Shown here in pieces: positions 50,201 through 60,689 of a DNA stretch of 64,000 nucleotides; position 1 is the stretch's first letter; every line of letters starts with the position of its first letter. A model generated the notes under the pieces. It made no database searches, was not told where the DNA came from, and worked only from the letters and a program-made list of their open reading frames with translations. Made by a program: the position numbers and the translations under genes. The stretch spans positions 30,497,462 to 30,561,461 of the forward strand of contig NC_029518.1 of the NCBI RefSeq assembly GCF_001577835.2, written 5' to 3'. The DNA comes from Coturnix japonica (Eukaryota; Chordata; Aves; Galliformes; Phasianidae).

Positions 50201-51154
50201 GCTCCCTGTTTGCACTCTCTAAAGAATTGGCTTCATTTGCTGATGAAACTAACATGTCTCACTTGTTGATAGGGGTGTATGGATGTAAGTTTCTAGATAG
50301 CTCTTTTTGTTTATCCCCCACAGCACCTAATAAATTCCAGTAACTCATTTAGCAAAGACAAGTGCAAAAAGCTTTAATGGGTTTCCTTCTTAAAGCTCAG
50401 TGATGTGCCTGCTTTCCCCTCTGTTTCAGCCAGGAAGTGAACCTTGAAGGCTTTTAATGTACATCTTCTGTATATTTAAATACCTTTTATTGCCTGGGAA
50501 ATAATTAATGTGTATACACATTTTATAAAAGGTCTAGTTTTCATATAAATGACGTGGAAACAGTTTATAGATCAGTTTATATATAGAAGAAAACACCTGG
50601 GAGGTGTAAGCCATGCTAAATCATGCTACACCAAAGCACATCCTTGAAAATAACCTTGGCTTTCATTTCCCAGACATTCAAAAGTCCCCCCCTTTTTTTC
50701 TCTGATGCCTGTTGCTGATTTAAGCAGTTTGAGGTAGAGGTGGGTTATGTGGTCTGATATTCTCTGTCCGCTGGTTGCTTTATTTGTTAGTTGCATCTTG
50801 TCACAGTAGGAGTTTCTCTCTGTTGGCAGAGTGGATTGAAAATAACTTGTATTATGGGAAGAAGCTGTGGAAGGAAGAAATTGATCTTCAGATTCTTCTT
50901 CTTGCTCTTTAATTTTTCACAGGAGCAAGTGCTCCTTTGTGATCGTGGTTTGCTTTGTTTCTTTCAGTTCGTGGAGCTTGGACAATGCTGACAAATTATT
51001 GAAAGCTCTAGAAATTCCAAAGTACGTTGAGACGGGTAACGTGTACCCAGAGGACTACAAGCGTCTGTTTTGTGGTTTGCAAAACTCCAGTGTGTTCGCT
51101 GAAAGCTGGTTCCATGATGAGGTCTTGGAAAGTATAAGGAACATAAACTTGTGA
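43946..51154 (+). CDS. TFB2M: Mitochondrial transcription factor B2, whole coding region in 8 exons
   Basis: TFB2M works with TFAM and the mitochondrial RNA polymerase POLRMT to melt the promoter and start transcription of mitochondrial DNA in the matrix. Exons: 43946-44252, 45083-45171, 45926-46079, 46440-46588, 48359-48448, 49024-49086, 49527-49678, 50968-51154. These total 1191 nt, or 396 residues plus stop, the length I recall for human. All sites are GT-AG and phases agree. Residues 1-45 are Arg/Ala/Gly-rich, as expected for a mitochondrial presequence. The rRNA adenine dimethyltransferase fold is visible: SAM motif I ECAPGPGVLT (99-108), the acidic residue of LEYH (Glu122), and GDFF (147-150). 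The catalytic N/D-L/I-P-Y motif is replaced by DVPV (184-187), in line with a factor turned to transcription. No break seen. Confidence 0.96.
44735..44800 (+). repeat. Short CR1 tail fragment
   Basis: In TFB2M intron 1: gagctggactaggtggcctt, agatcccttccaactctaag, gattcagtgattct, which is the terminal part of a CR1 3' end. Confidence 0.75.
45055..45072 (+). repeat. Poly-T run serving TFB2M exon 2 acceptor
   Basis: An 18-nt T run ending 10 nt before the exon 2 acceptor (gtcctttcag). It is the polypyrimidine tract of that splice site. Confidence 0.8.
45083..45171 (+). CDS. TFB2M: TFB2M exon 2: SAM-binding motifs I-II
   Basis: Residues 103-132. PGVLTRTLLNAGLRVVAL then EYHPTFLSKLQ. The glycine-rich turn and Glu122 at the end of beta-2 are the usual SAM-binding positions in the KsgA/Dim1 family. 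Acceptor tttcag, donor cag|gtacgt. Confidence 0.95.
45926..46079 (+). CDS. TFB2M: TFB2M exon 3
   Basis: Residues 133-183 plus one base. Of two nearby AG dinucleotides, the first (tttag before tcctta) is chosen because it keeps phase and yields SLENSLDGQLKVIYGDFF, matching human SLGKNLDGKLRVIHCDFF. Donor gca g|gtacgt. Confidence 0.94.
46440..46588 (+). CDS. TFB2M: TFB2M exon 4
   Basis: Residues 184-233. The acceptor is cactattgaaacag, weak in pyrimidines. Encodes DVPVRIFGIFPQRKERN, then SIYRYGRVELNVFISEKEYK, close to human IPLKVVGMFPS..SIYKFGRIEVNMFIGEKEF. The donor is aag|gtatgt; the open frame running beyond it is intron read-through. Confidence 0.94.
47125..47395 (+). repeat. CR1 LINE 3' fragment
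   Basis: In TFB2M intron 4: aggactaggggaaatggatc, aagttcttcactaggaga, ccctggaacaggcttgccc, then gaggtcccttccaacccggg and ttctgtgattctgtg. Sense relative to TFB2M. Confidence 0.9.
47661..47722. repeat. Two adjacent perfect inverted repeats
   Basis: ggtgagaacc at 47661-47670 pairs perfectly with ggttctcacc at 47691-47700 (20-nt loop). The end of that arm overlaps accaaaaac at 47698-47706, which pairs perfectly with gtttttggt at 47714-47722 (7-nt loop). They lie in TFB2M intron 4. Function unknown. Confidence 0.85.
48359..48448 (+). CDS. TFB2M: TFB2M exon 5
   Basis: Residues 234-263, phase 0 on both sides. VLTAKPGEMRTYQALSVLWQ then VGCDIQLLHM, matching human LYHVLSVIWQLACEIKVLHM. Acceptor ttttgttag, donor atg|gtaaat. 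Confidence 0.94.
49024..49086 (+). CDS. TFB2M: TFB2M exon 6
   Basis: 63 nt, residues 264-284, EPWSSFLTNLKNGRLAIPRS then T. EPWSSF is shared with human. It is in frame on both sides, so its loss would keep the frame. Confidence 0.93.
49527..49678 (+). CDS. TFB2M: TFB2M exon 7
   Basis: Residues 285-334 plus two bases. RLPNDHLCLVRLTPQQNLFT, then GGLKPANSATFIFMVKQCL; the P(R/Q)QNLFT..L.P motif is diagnostic of TFB2M. Acceptor tttttcttgcag, donor aa|gtaagt. Confidence 0.95.
50968..51154 (+). CDS. TFB2M: TFB2M exon 8 and stop
   Basis: Residues 335-396 and TGA. SWSLDNADKLLKALEIPKYV, then YPEDYKRLFCGLQNSS and a C-terminus WFHDEVLESIRNINL. The P(Q/E)D(F/Y)K.LF motif matches human HPQDFKTLF. Acceptor tttctttcag. 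Confidence 0.95.
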
Positions 51155-51240
51155 ATCCAAAGCTGCTGTCTTTTGGAAGATCATCGTTGCTTCTGGAAGA
51201 TTACTGTGATAAATGATTTGAATAAAATCGAGGTATTATT
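51155..51240 (+). terminator. TFB2M: TFB2M proximal poly(A) signal
   Basis: AATAAA at 51221-51226, about 67 nt after the stop. Further hexamers at 51614 (ATTAAA), 52123 and about 52674 could serve longer 3' UTRs; sequence alone does not decide. Confidence 0.55.
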
Positions 51241-54200
51241 AGCTAGATGACTTCCTGTCCAAACAGGAAAATAAACTTAGCAAGTGAAGAGAGCCCTTCT
51301 ATATGTGATGAAACGATGAGATTTACAGCTAATTTGGCCACAATCCTATCCAGAATGGACAAACTTTGCATATTCTCCAGGAGCGTATCGGTGACCTGCT
51401 GCTTTTGGATGTGCCACTTAAACTGAACTTAGTACTATGCTACTGTGTCTTTACAGCACTTGAAAGAACTAACAGACCAAACAGTGATGTGTGGTTTGTA
51501 TTTTAGGGCTTGTGATTGGAATGCTCTTTCCCACATTCCCAATATATACGGGTCTATATAACCACTGAATCCCTTCATCATCTTCTCTGAAAACCTTGCA
51601 GTCTAAAATAATATATTAAAGCGTGAGTGGTGGGTTAATAAATGCAAGGTAGTGACAACATGGTAAGACATCAACAGAGTTTGGGGTAAAATTGTTATAT
51701 TTATGGTTAGGCAAAACAAAATAGCTTTTTTTTTTGTTCTTTTGAAAACTTGAAATGACTGAACACTGGGCGGTCTGTTCTAGTTCACCATATGCAAGCA
51801 CCTGTATTAAGATGGGCTTTAGGTTATTTTTGGTCTGAAATCCAGCTCACCAGTTCATTCGTTGTTGTAGTTGGGAAAAAGAATTTTCTGAGCTGCAACC
51901 TTTGCGATATAAATTTGTTTCATATGTATTATGTGTATATAAAACCTTACTTTAAGATGATGTGCTATTAAAATTGTCTTTTTAGCTACGCTCTTCCATA
52001 CATCAACTTGTTTCTTATTCCTTTCATTGTCTTCACATGTAATTATTCCATTCTTTTCTGACGGTGTTGACAGGCTGTACTGGCTCCATTTTCTCCATTT
52101 TTCTCCTCTGGGAGGCTGAGTGAATAAAATGCTTTTTCATGGTGCTATCTACAGGATTTGGACAACAACAATGGAAGCAAGGCTAACAGAGAATTTTATT
52201 TCTTAAGTATAGTTGGATGCAGATGTGACAGGCATTCACTTCTTTTTAGAGCTCTGAAAGTCTTTTCCTCCTGCAGCTCTTGATGCAGAAGGAAAATGGA
52301 TTTCAAGGATCTTCAGTTCATTCTCCTAGCTAGGCTGCTAGTCAGTGCTGCGCTATTCCGATTTCACCTATGTGCTTTAAGCTGCTGTCTTGCATCATGT
52401 TGGTATGATGAAACTAATGGAAAGGCTGAGGCTTCATTTGCATTCTGTTTCAGAGCAGTATTGCTGTTACGATGTACATCTTGAAGATCTATGGCTTTTT
52501 TTTTTTTCCAGGTTAGATATCTTAATATGCAGTTGAGATAAGTTGCATTATGAAATGACTTCAGCAGAAGCAATTCTACATCTTATCAGTTTCAGTAGGT
52601 GGTAACTGTCTTATCTACTGGTTAACAGGAATGCAGTGTCTCCTGGCCTGATGTTTATTTTTGTTTCCATGAATAAAATGTTTGTATCTTAGTGCAGCAA
52701 CATAGCAGGGAACACATTCAATCTGTAAAATACAGAAAACGGTGGTCTTATATAAACTTACTTAATATCTTGAACCTTAAATGGAAAAAAGAAAATGATT
52801 CACTGTGATTTTTCTTTTCTTTTTTTAGTGCTGTAGACTAATAGCATTTACTGAGCCAATGCAGAGACTCCCAAGATAACAGCAGGAGTCTGTAAGTGTA
52901 TGGAGTAGTGTGTGACTGGGAACGTGTTTTACCTTGCTCACAAATGGGGAGTGAAGAGAGCAATGGCTGTCGTTACAAAAGTGGCTCAAAGAAGTAGGAA
53001 AAGTGAAGAATATCGGTGAATTACGACAGAATATGGAGATATGGAGCAAGATTCTTCAGTGTTTTGGTCACAAATCCCTTTGACTGTTCAGCAATTTATA
53101 GGCAATATTTTCACTATTCATTTTTTGACATTTCTGTTTTAATACCTTAAAAGTTCAAACTACTTGATATCAAGAGGTTAAACAATGTTTTTGAGCTTAT
53201 CAGTGTACACAGTGGTCTTGGATTTATTGTTTTCTATCCTCTTCCACGTGAAGATGAGATTTCACTTCTAGTGTCTATAAAGACAGCAGTGAACAGTTTT
53301 CTCTCTGAGCTTCTAATGAACCCCAGAGGTGGTTTCCCGTCTCTGAAAGGGCTTTACTTTGTGAGTTCACACGCTTGATACGGTGAGTAATAAATAGTAG
53401 TTTTAAATTTGCACCTATGTTGGGAAAAGTTGCACAGTTCTGTTTTATATAGTTTCGTGTTATGACAGTTCATATACATACAAAATAATAGGTTTAAAAG
53501 TCACATTAGTTAACTGTTAGCTTTTTGGGGAGGATTTACTTCTTCCTATGTGTTGCTTTCTTTGAATTTCTGATCTTTGAGTTGATGGTTACAACATACA
53601 TACAATACTTAGGTGAAGGTTGGGTATTTCCAGGTGTAGTGTGAATTTTCTTAATTAGGTTTTTATATTCTTGAACTTCTAAAACATGAGACATTTGTCA
53701 AGTGCAACCATTTTAAGTATTGCCTCTGCTCTCTAGCTACTAGAGGAGTAGACAAAGGGCTTTTCACATACCACAGTAAGGCATTAGTTAGTAAACTAAC
53801 ACAATCTAAACACAATCTATGGGGCTGTAGACTGAAAACTCAGTTTAGGTTTTGCAAGCTTTTAATGAACAAAGCTGTCCCTTTCTTCTATAAGAACAGG
53901 GAGAATGGGAATAACAAGCGGCTTTTCCAACAAGGACAGCAAGTCAGTGGGAGGTGCTTATTCACTCACGTTGTACCTGGTTCAATAGTTATTGCATCTT
54001 TCCTTGTTTGCTGTTTTACAGGTCATTGCTAAAAGTAGACACTTGCTGTCCTCAGCTGATAGATCACAGGGTACAGCAAGCATGGGAAATCTAGATGAAA
54101 TTAGGTGTAGCTAAAGTATAGCAAATGGAACAGTCAATAACTCATAAAGTAATCAAGACTAACACTCAGTCTTGGTGATAAAACACGAAGTAGACTATCA

Positions 54201-54930
54201 GCATTATCCATTCACTTAAAACTTCTGTGCAGAGTTTGGTATGGTTCATAAACTTGCATGTGTCGTAAGTTATCTTTCCAAGCTGGCAGCTCCAATAACA
54301 ATCCTGCAGCAATGTATTGTCTTGGTCTTTGTTTACTGGGTGTTATTTTTATAGCAGTGGCAAACATCTGACCTCACCATTAGCAGTAGTGTTCCCCTGT
54401 TTTCAGCTGCATTGTAGTAGCCACATGCAAAGACTTCTCTGCTGCGGAATCACACTCTGAAGGTAAGAGGAAGCCAGCAGCCAGTTTGACTTGGCTTGAC
54501 TTTAGGTTGATTTTTAGCAAGTGATCCATAAATCAACTCAGGAATATTCAGCCATTTGTACTAGAACTGCTTAAATTAGAGCAGGTTTCAGAGGCTTGCA
54601 GTGCTGTACAGGGGTTTTTTGGAAGACTTTACTAATAACATTCCATGATTCCTGCCAGAAATTTCAGGATAAAACAATCTGAAGGCCCATATAACTCATT
54701 CTTCTCTGTAAAAATGGGAGATTTTTACCTTCCTAAGTGCACTCCCTCTGTTCATTGTTCATAAGACTTGAAGTTTGTTCTTTGGTTAACCAGCCACTTC
54801 TTAACTGTATCCATCCAAGAGGTAGAAACGAGCTTCTGTTACTACAGTTGTATGTTACGGGTTTGGGTGATACCTGTTTAGAAGCTCCATAGAACAGCCT
54901 ATACGAGGAAACGTGGTAGTCTAGACTTCC
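51240..54930. other. Intergenic region between TFB2M and SMYD3
   Basis: About 3.7 kb, AT-rich, with no coding exon or recognised repeat. Alternative poly(A) signals suggest that its left part may be TFB2M 3' UTR. Confidence 0.5.
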
Positions 54931-54939
54931 CTCTGAGGG

Positions 54940-55339
54940 CTCCTCATCCCCGCGCTGCCCACGTCATCAGCACACCGACGAGGCAGCAGCCAGAGGGCGC
55001 CCGCTGTTAAGATGGCGGCGGCAGCGCCAGGTCACGTTGTAGGGGCGGGATCCTCCTCCTCTCGGTGACGGCGCGGCGGCGGGATGGAGGTGGCGGCGCT
55101 GGAGCGCTTCCTCAGCCCGGGCAAGGGCAGCGGGCTCCGCTCCCGTCGGAAAGTGAGGCCCGGAGAGCTGCTCTACCGAGCCGAACCCTTCGCCTACGTG
55201 GTGACCAAGGAGCAGCTGGGCGGCGTGTGCGAGCACTGCTTGCAGAGGTACGAGCGGGCACAGGAAGGCGGCACAGCCATCGTGTGCTGCCCCGCCTTCA
55301 TGGGGCGGGACGGAGGAGTGTCGTGTGTGCGGCACCGCC

Positions 55340-55340
<1 letters not shown>
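54940..55340 (+). promoter_or_regulatory. SMYD3: SMYD3 CpG-island promoter with CTCF- and YY1-like sites
   Basis: CpG-dense, TATA-less. A CTCF-like cagccagagggcgc (54987-55000) matches 12 of 14 core positions of the CCASYAGRKGGCRS consensus. A YY1-like aagatggcggc is at 55009-55019, a location typical for YY1 close to transcription starts. A GC box ggggcggga follows at about 55042. Assignments are by consensus reading only. Confidence 0.6.
55084..55247 (+). CDS. SMYD3: SMYD3 exon 1 (partial gene): SET N-terminus and first MYND cysteines
   Basis: SMYD3 is a lysine methyltransferase (MAP3K2 and histone substrates) with a SET domain split by a MYND zinc finger. This exon gives residues 1-54 plus two bases; donor ag|gtacga. 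MEVAALERFLSPGKGSGLRS aligns without gaps to human MEPLKVEKFATANRGNGLRA, then VRPGELLYRAEPFAYVV to human LRPGELLFRSDPLAYTV. Cys49 and Cys52 (CEHC) are the first zinc ligands of MYND. The remaining exons lie beyond the window, as expected for this very large gene. The open frame continuing past the donor into a GT repeat is read-through. Positions 14 and 16 are Lys and Ser where I recall Arg and Asn in human. Confidence 0.92.

Positions 55341-55342
<2 letters not shown>

Positions 55343-55384
<42 letters not shown>
55343..55384. repeat. (GT)21 microsatellite
   Basis: Perfect GT run about 95 nt inside SMYD3 intron 1, at the edge of the CpG island. Likely polymorphic. Confidence 0.95.
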
Positions 55385-55386
<2 letters not shown>

Positions 55387-55459
55387 AAGAGGTTAACTGC
55401 AAGTTAAGGACAGTAAAGTAATTTCTCACTGTTCTAGCACATTCTTGCATGTTCTGGCT

Positions 55460-55745
55460 GCTTATAAGGGTGGATAGCGATAGGGTGAGGGGGAATGGTC
55501 TTAAACTGAGACAGGGGAGGTTTAGGTGGATATTAGGAGGAAGTATTTCACTCTTAGGGTGGTGAAGCAGTGGAACAGGTTGTCCAAGGAGGTTGTGGAT
55601 GCCCCATCCCTTGAGACATTCAAGGCCAGGCTGGATGTGGCTCTGGGCAGCCTGGTCTGCTGGTTGGTGACCCTTCACATAGCAGGGGGTTGGAACTACA
55701 TGATCATTGTGGTCCTTTGCAACCCAGGCCATACTGTGATTCCTG
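55460..55745 (+). repeat. CR1 LINE 3' fragment
   Basis: ttaaactgagacaggggagg, ttaggtggatattaggagga, gtggaacaggttgtccaagg, ggttggaactacatgatc and the tail ccatactgtgattcctg. Little diverged compared with most copies here. Confidence 0.9.
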
Positions 55746-55841
55746 CAGATAACTCCCCTTGGGTACAACTTGTACTTTTTATTGTGATCTTTAGGTGGCA
55801 GCACAGGAACACAGTTAAAATAAAACAAACAACCAACCCTT

Positions 55842-55885
55842 CCCCCCCTCCCCCCCCCCCCCCTTTTTTTTTTTTTTTTTTTTTT
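55842..55885. repeat. Poly-C followed by poly-T tract
   Basis: About 22 mostly C bases then 22 T bases, in SMYD3 intron 1. Confidence 0.9.
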
Positions 55886-56559
55886 CCTCTAGAGAATGAC
55901 TTTGCATTTATCAATCTTATGCTATACAGTCTTTATATGCTGACTTCTGTCTCTGTTGTGGTCTAACTGTATAAGTGGCTGAGCACCACACAGTAATTCA
56001 CACGTTCCCTCCCCTTCCCAGTGGGATCCGGGAGATAATAACAAAAAAACCCGCCAAAGTAGAACTTGTGGGTTGAGACAAAACTGTCTACTAAGGCAGA
56101 GAAAAGTAAAAAGATAGTAGTTACGACACTTCAATTATATATATACACATATTACATGTTACATTCTTATGTAAATGTTATATACATATATATTTAATAA
56201 GCGATGCACCAGTAACTGCTCACCACCCCCAACCAATGCCCAGCTGACCCCCTGAGCGGTAGAAGAGAGCAAAGTGAACTGTATTTGCACAATTCTGTAC
56301 TCATCTGTGCATGGATGTCTTCATGAAACTTGAGCAAGCTGTTCCTTCACAGGAGCTGTGCTTGCTTTTCCCTTGCGGGATTTATTCATACTATTGATAA
56401 ATAATCTTATTCTTTATTATAGTCTATAGTCTTACTGGGATTAGAAGCCAGGCTTACATTTGGTACAGTGAGTGTGATGATGGAAATTTTTAATTTCCTT
56501 AGAAAATGGAAGCACTGCAAGCACTGGAATGCTTTATGTGTATATTGAGAGTTCTGCTG

Positions 56560-56775
56560 TTAATGCCCCATGAGATTGTAGGTTGTATCAGAAGACACAG
56601 ATGCTTACAGCTATCTACCCAGATTAAACTGGATGAGGGTAGATTTACACTAGGTTTAGATTTTAGGAAGAAATTTTTTACTGTGAGAGTGGTGAGATGC
56701 ACTGGACCAGGTTGCCCAAGCAAGTTTGTAAATGCCCCCTCCCTGGAAGCATTCGAGGCTAGAAGAAGATAAGAA
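56560..56775 (+). repeat. CR1 LINE 3' fragment, diverged
   Basis: agattaaactggatgagggt, ttttaggaagaaatttttta, ctgtgagagtggtgagatgc, gaccaggttgcccaagcaag and ccctggaagcattcgaggc. It lacks the terminal tail. Confidence 0.75.
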
Positions 56776-56779
56776 ATTT

Positions 56780-59700
56780 AGCACTTGTGAGAGTTTCACT
56801 GATACATGAGGCCATAACACCTGAACTGCCTACAGATTTCTCTCCAAAAACTACTTTCATCACCGTTTAATGTAGAGGTAGCTTTGAGACTCTGCTAGCG
56901 TCTTGAAAACAAACTCTTGGCTCGCCATGTGTTTTTGCTTAGCTCCCTCAGCAACCTTCATAAAATCACCTTCAGTGTGGCCAGGGAGTTTCCCGTGCAC
57001 CTGTTTAAACATATCCTGTGGGCTGCCTTTTTCTTGTCTCATTGTTTTTGGTTTGATCTGGTTTTCCACCTCTTAGAGATGTGGTTTGGGGATGTCATTT
57101 ATGTTCAGTTTGCTGTAAACCCTCCTTTCCTTTGGGCAGCGTTTCAGTACTCGCTGCCCACATCCCTCCCTTCACCTCCAGTTCCAAGGCTGCTTGATTG
57201 CTTTCTGCTGCCAACCTGGCTTGGATCCTGTCCATAATATAAGAGTAGAAATAGGAAGTGGAGAGGTGTTATTAAGAATAAATTTGACTGTATTAAGCAT
57301 TTATTGCTGTGTCCATCATTCATGGAAAATCAAAATTCAAGCTTCGATGCACTTTAAAAGTCCACAAAGATAGTTCAGCCCATAATATTAGCTTCTTAAA
57401 TAATATCCTCCACAGGAACGTTCTCTGCCGGTAGCAAATGAGAGCCACCAAAATGAGTTTGTGAATTGAATTATCTTTCATATTCCTTTTCTTACGTTAA
57501 ACTGTAGAAGTGCAAGTACAAAATGAAAAGTAGCGTTATAAGGTAATACATAAGTGATTAAAATATGGGTAAGTTCTGGTGAGCGCCATATCTGGAACTA
57601 ATTTTGTTACTACATATCTCCTGAGGAGATTTTTTTTTTCATTTTGCAAAAATTGCTGGAAGTTTTACACTGCATTGGAGAACTTATTTAAATTCTTTAA
57701 GAACTCATAATGATATCTTTCCTGTGGCCATTGGAATTTATTAATAGCTGATGGCTGCATTCATTGTGACTGTGCTCCAAAGCCATTGTGTGCTTGTGGC
57801 TGTGAAGTGAATGGCGTGATGCTGTTCTGCCTTGAAGCACTTACAGTCGTGTTCATAACCAATTGCTGGGGTTGTTTTGGGTGAGGCTTATAGAATTTTG
57901 ACATGGCTGCACCTCAGCTGTTCAGGGTTTGAAGCAGGATATGGTTATGGGACTGCATGGCAGTCTCCCTGATTTGTCAGCTTTGCTTTTGTCTGATCTA
58001 CAGGACTCTAGTACAGAGAAAGAAATTGGTATAAGCCATAGCTTACCAAACATAAATAAACACATTTGTGTCCTTTAATCAAAGCACTGCATGTGGAGCT
58101 GAAGGGACTGCAGAAGGGAAGGGGGGAAGGTAAGGCAGTCAAGGGCTGCTCCTTGTGGTGGTGGCTTACCTTTCGTTTAGGAAACGAAAATGAAACCTGA
58201 AAAGGGGCAGCAAAGAGAATTTCTGAGTTCATATGGTTGCCTGCAGGAGAAGGTGGGCTTTTGAGGAGTGCAGGACCAGCTGGGTTTTTAGTGTGAGGAG
58301 GATTCTTTTTTCTTTCTAGTCTAGGTCGGCCCTGGCTAACCCAGAGATTTATTCCTTCTGTTGTATTGTGTTCTATTGTATTGTGTGTTTTGCTACTCCA
58401 GTACTGTTTCTTACCATTAGTTTCAGTTTAGTGGAAGAAACAATGCAGACAGTTTGCGTTGTTTCTTATTACCCAGGGAATTATTATTTTTCGTTAATGT
58501 CTTGGCTTTATAGGAGTTTCTTGTCTGAGATAATTTTATTCTTGCCATTGATTTTACCGATCTCAGAGCCCATGCTTAATTCCTCTGGTTGTAATTCTTA
58601 GCATGTCTCTGTGCCGAGCAGGACTTTCTGCTTAGAGATCAAGATGAAATCTTGACTCTTTCCCAGGAGCATCCTGTTAATTGTAGGGCTGGTGTTTCCC
58701 AAATATTACAGCAGGGTGAAACTAAAAATCTGGTCCAGGTACTGAAAGAATTAGTTGAATATTGCCATGAGTCTGTGTACTTCGTGTAGCTTGCTTTGAG
58801 TTCTGTGATGCGCTGACTGCAAATCCTTCCAACTGCTGGAATGAGAAGAGGCCATTGTAAGATTTCCAACCTGTAAGGGTCGATGTCTTCTTCCTCTCTT
58901 TCTGCTGCCAGACAAAGCCTTCATAGACAATCTTTGAACAGAGCTTGGAGGAAGCGATAAGTGGTAGTGCTCTTCTTCTTCTTAATTGATCATACTTTTG
59001 TGTAAAGCTGACAACATTTTCAGCTGATAAGTATGTTTTAATAGATGCAGGAAGAACACAACTGATGAGGGATGACCTCATATGCAGAAGTATGTCTGGA
59101 GATTTAGCCTTTGTTTTGTCCCAGGCTTTGTCTGTAAATAAGGTGTTTCATGGCTTTCGGATTTGAGAGAGTTGTCTGAAGTTTACAACATTCATCGTGT
59201 ATGGTCAGAAACTGCTGATGATTCATACGTGAAGTAAAAAATACTGCAACTGTGCAAATGTGTATCACCATACGGGCAATATGTAACCTGTAGCCCACGA
59301 GGGTGTCTTAAACAGTGACTATAGGCAACAGAAGGCAAATCTGCTGTAAATTTTCTGGTACCAATAGGAAAAAGTCCAAACACCAACGACTTTATTCATA
59401 CATTTAGAATTAATGGAGCTTTTTAAAATTGCTAAAATGTGTCCTACTTCTGCCAGAGCTGAAAGCTTTGCTGTGTGAAATTTTATGGCTTGTGCAATTT
59501 GCCAGATCAGAACGTTATTATGCTAGATTGTATGAGGGTTCCTTCCAGTTTCAAAAGCCGTGAAACTTACTTGTCCTTATGCCAAGGAAAAATGGCATGT
59601 GTGGAATGGAAAGAGGTTTAACTGATACTACAGAAGGATAGAGAAGGGGGCAGAGGGATTTAAATAGGAATAAACTGAAGGAAATGTCAGTATTAAAAAG

Positions 59701-59830
59701 TGTTTACGTGGGATGAGCTCAGTAGCACAACCTGAGAGCTGCTAAAAGGATCTTACACCTCAGGGAAAAACAGACCAAAAGTGAAGCCTTTAAACATACT
59801 GGTCTGCCACTGGATAATACAAAGCGCATA
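56780..59830 (+). other. SMYD3: SMYD3 intron 1, unique sequence
   Basis: No exon or recognised repeat. Short frames on both strands show nothing familiar. Confidence 0.5.
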
Positions 59831-59839
59831 CCAAATCAG

Positions 59840-60681
59840 TGTACCCTCAGTAAGTTTGCAGATGACACCAAGTGGGGAGGTGGTGTCGATCTGCCTGAGG
59901 GTAGGGAGGCCCTTCAGAGAGTTCTAGATAAGCTGGATCACTGGGCTCAGGTGAATGGGATGAGGTTCAACAAGGCCAAGTGCCGGGTCCTGCACTTTGG
60001 CCACAATAACCTCATGCAGTGCTATAGGCTTGGGGCTGAGTGGCTAGATGACTGTGAAGAGGAAAGGGACCTGGGGGTGTTGGTTGATGCTCGGCTGAAC
60101 ATGAGCCGACAGTGTGCCCAGGTGGCCAAGAGGACCAATGGCATCCTGGCCTGTATTAGAAATAGTGTGGCCAGCAGGAGCAGAGGGGTAATCATCCCTA
60201 TGTACTCAGCTCTGGTGAGGCTGCATCTCGAGTACTGTGTTCACTATAGGGCTTCTCACTACAAGAAAGACATTGAGGCCCTGGAAGGCTGAGGGAGCTG
60301 GGATTGTTTAGCCTGGAGAAGGCTCAGGGGAGACCTCATTGCACTCTACAACTTCCTAAAGGCAGGTTGTGATGAGGAGGGGCTTGGCCTCTTCTGCCAG
60401 ACAACTAACAGGACCCAAGGAAATGGCCACAAGTTGTATCAGAGGAGGTTTAGATTAGACATAAGGAAAAACATTTTCACTCAGGGAGTGGTCAGGCACT
60501 ATAATGGCTGCCCAGGGAGGCGGTGGAGTCGCCATCCCTGGCAGTGTTCAAGAGACATCTGGATGAGGAGCTACGAGCTATGGTTTAGTGGTTTGCTGTA
60601 GTTATGGTAATGGGAGGATGCTTGGACTGGATGATCTTGTAGGTCTTTTCCAACCTTGTCATTCTATGTTTTTGTGATTCT
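59840..60681 (+). repeat. CR1 LINE 3' portion with ORF2 tail
   Basis: About 840 nt, 5'-truncated. The frame at 59951-60292 reads as the C-terminal part of CR1 ORF2: [20 protein letters not shown], then [40 protein letters not shown] and [10 protein letters not shown]. The 3' end is ggtcttttccaaccttgtca and ttctatgtttttgtgattct. The open frame and clean 3' end suggest a relatively recent copy. Confidence 0.93.
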
Positions 60682-60689
60682 GAAGTAGC

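Noticed and set aside
55248-55407. Extension of the SMYD3 frame through CVCVCV residues
   Set aside because: It passes a good splice donor and translates a GT microsatellite; the family similarity stops at the donor.
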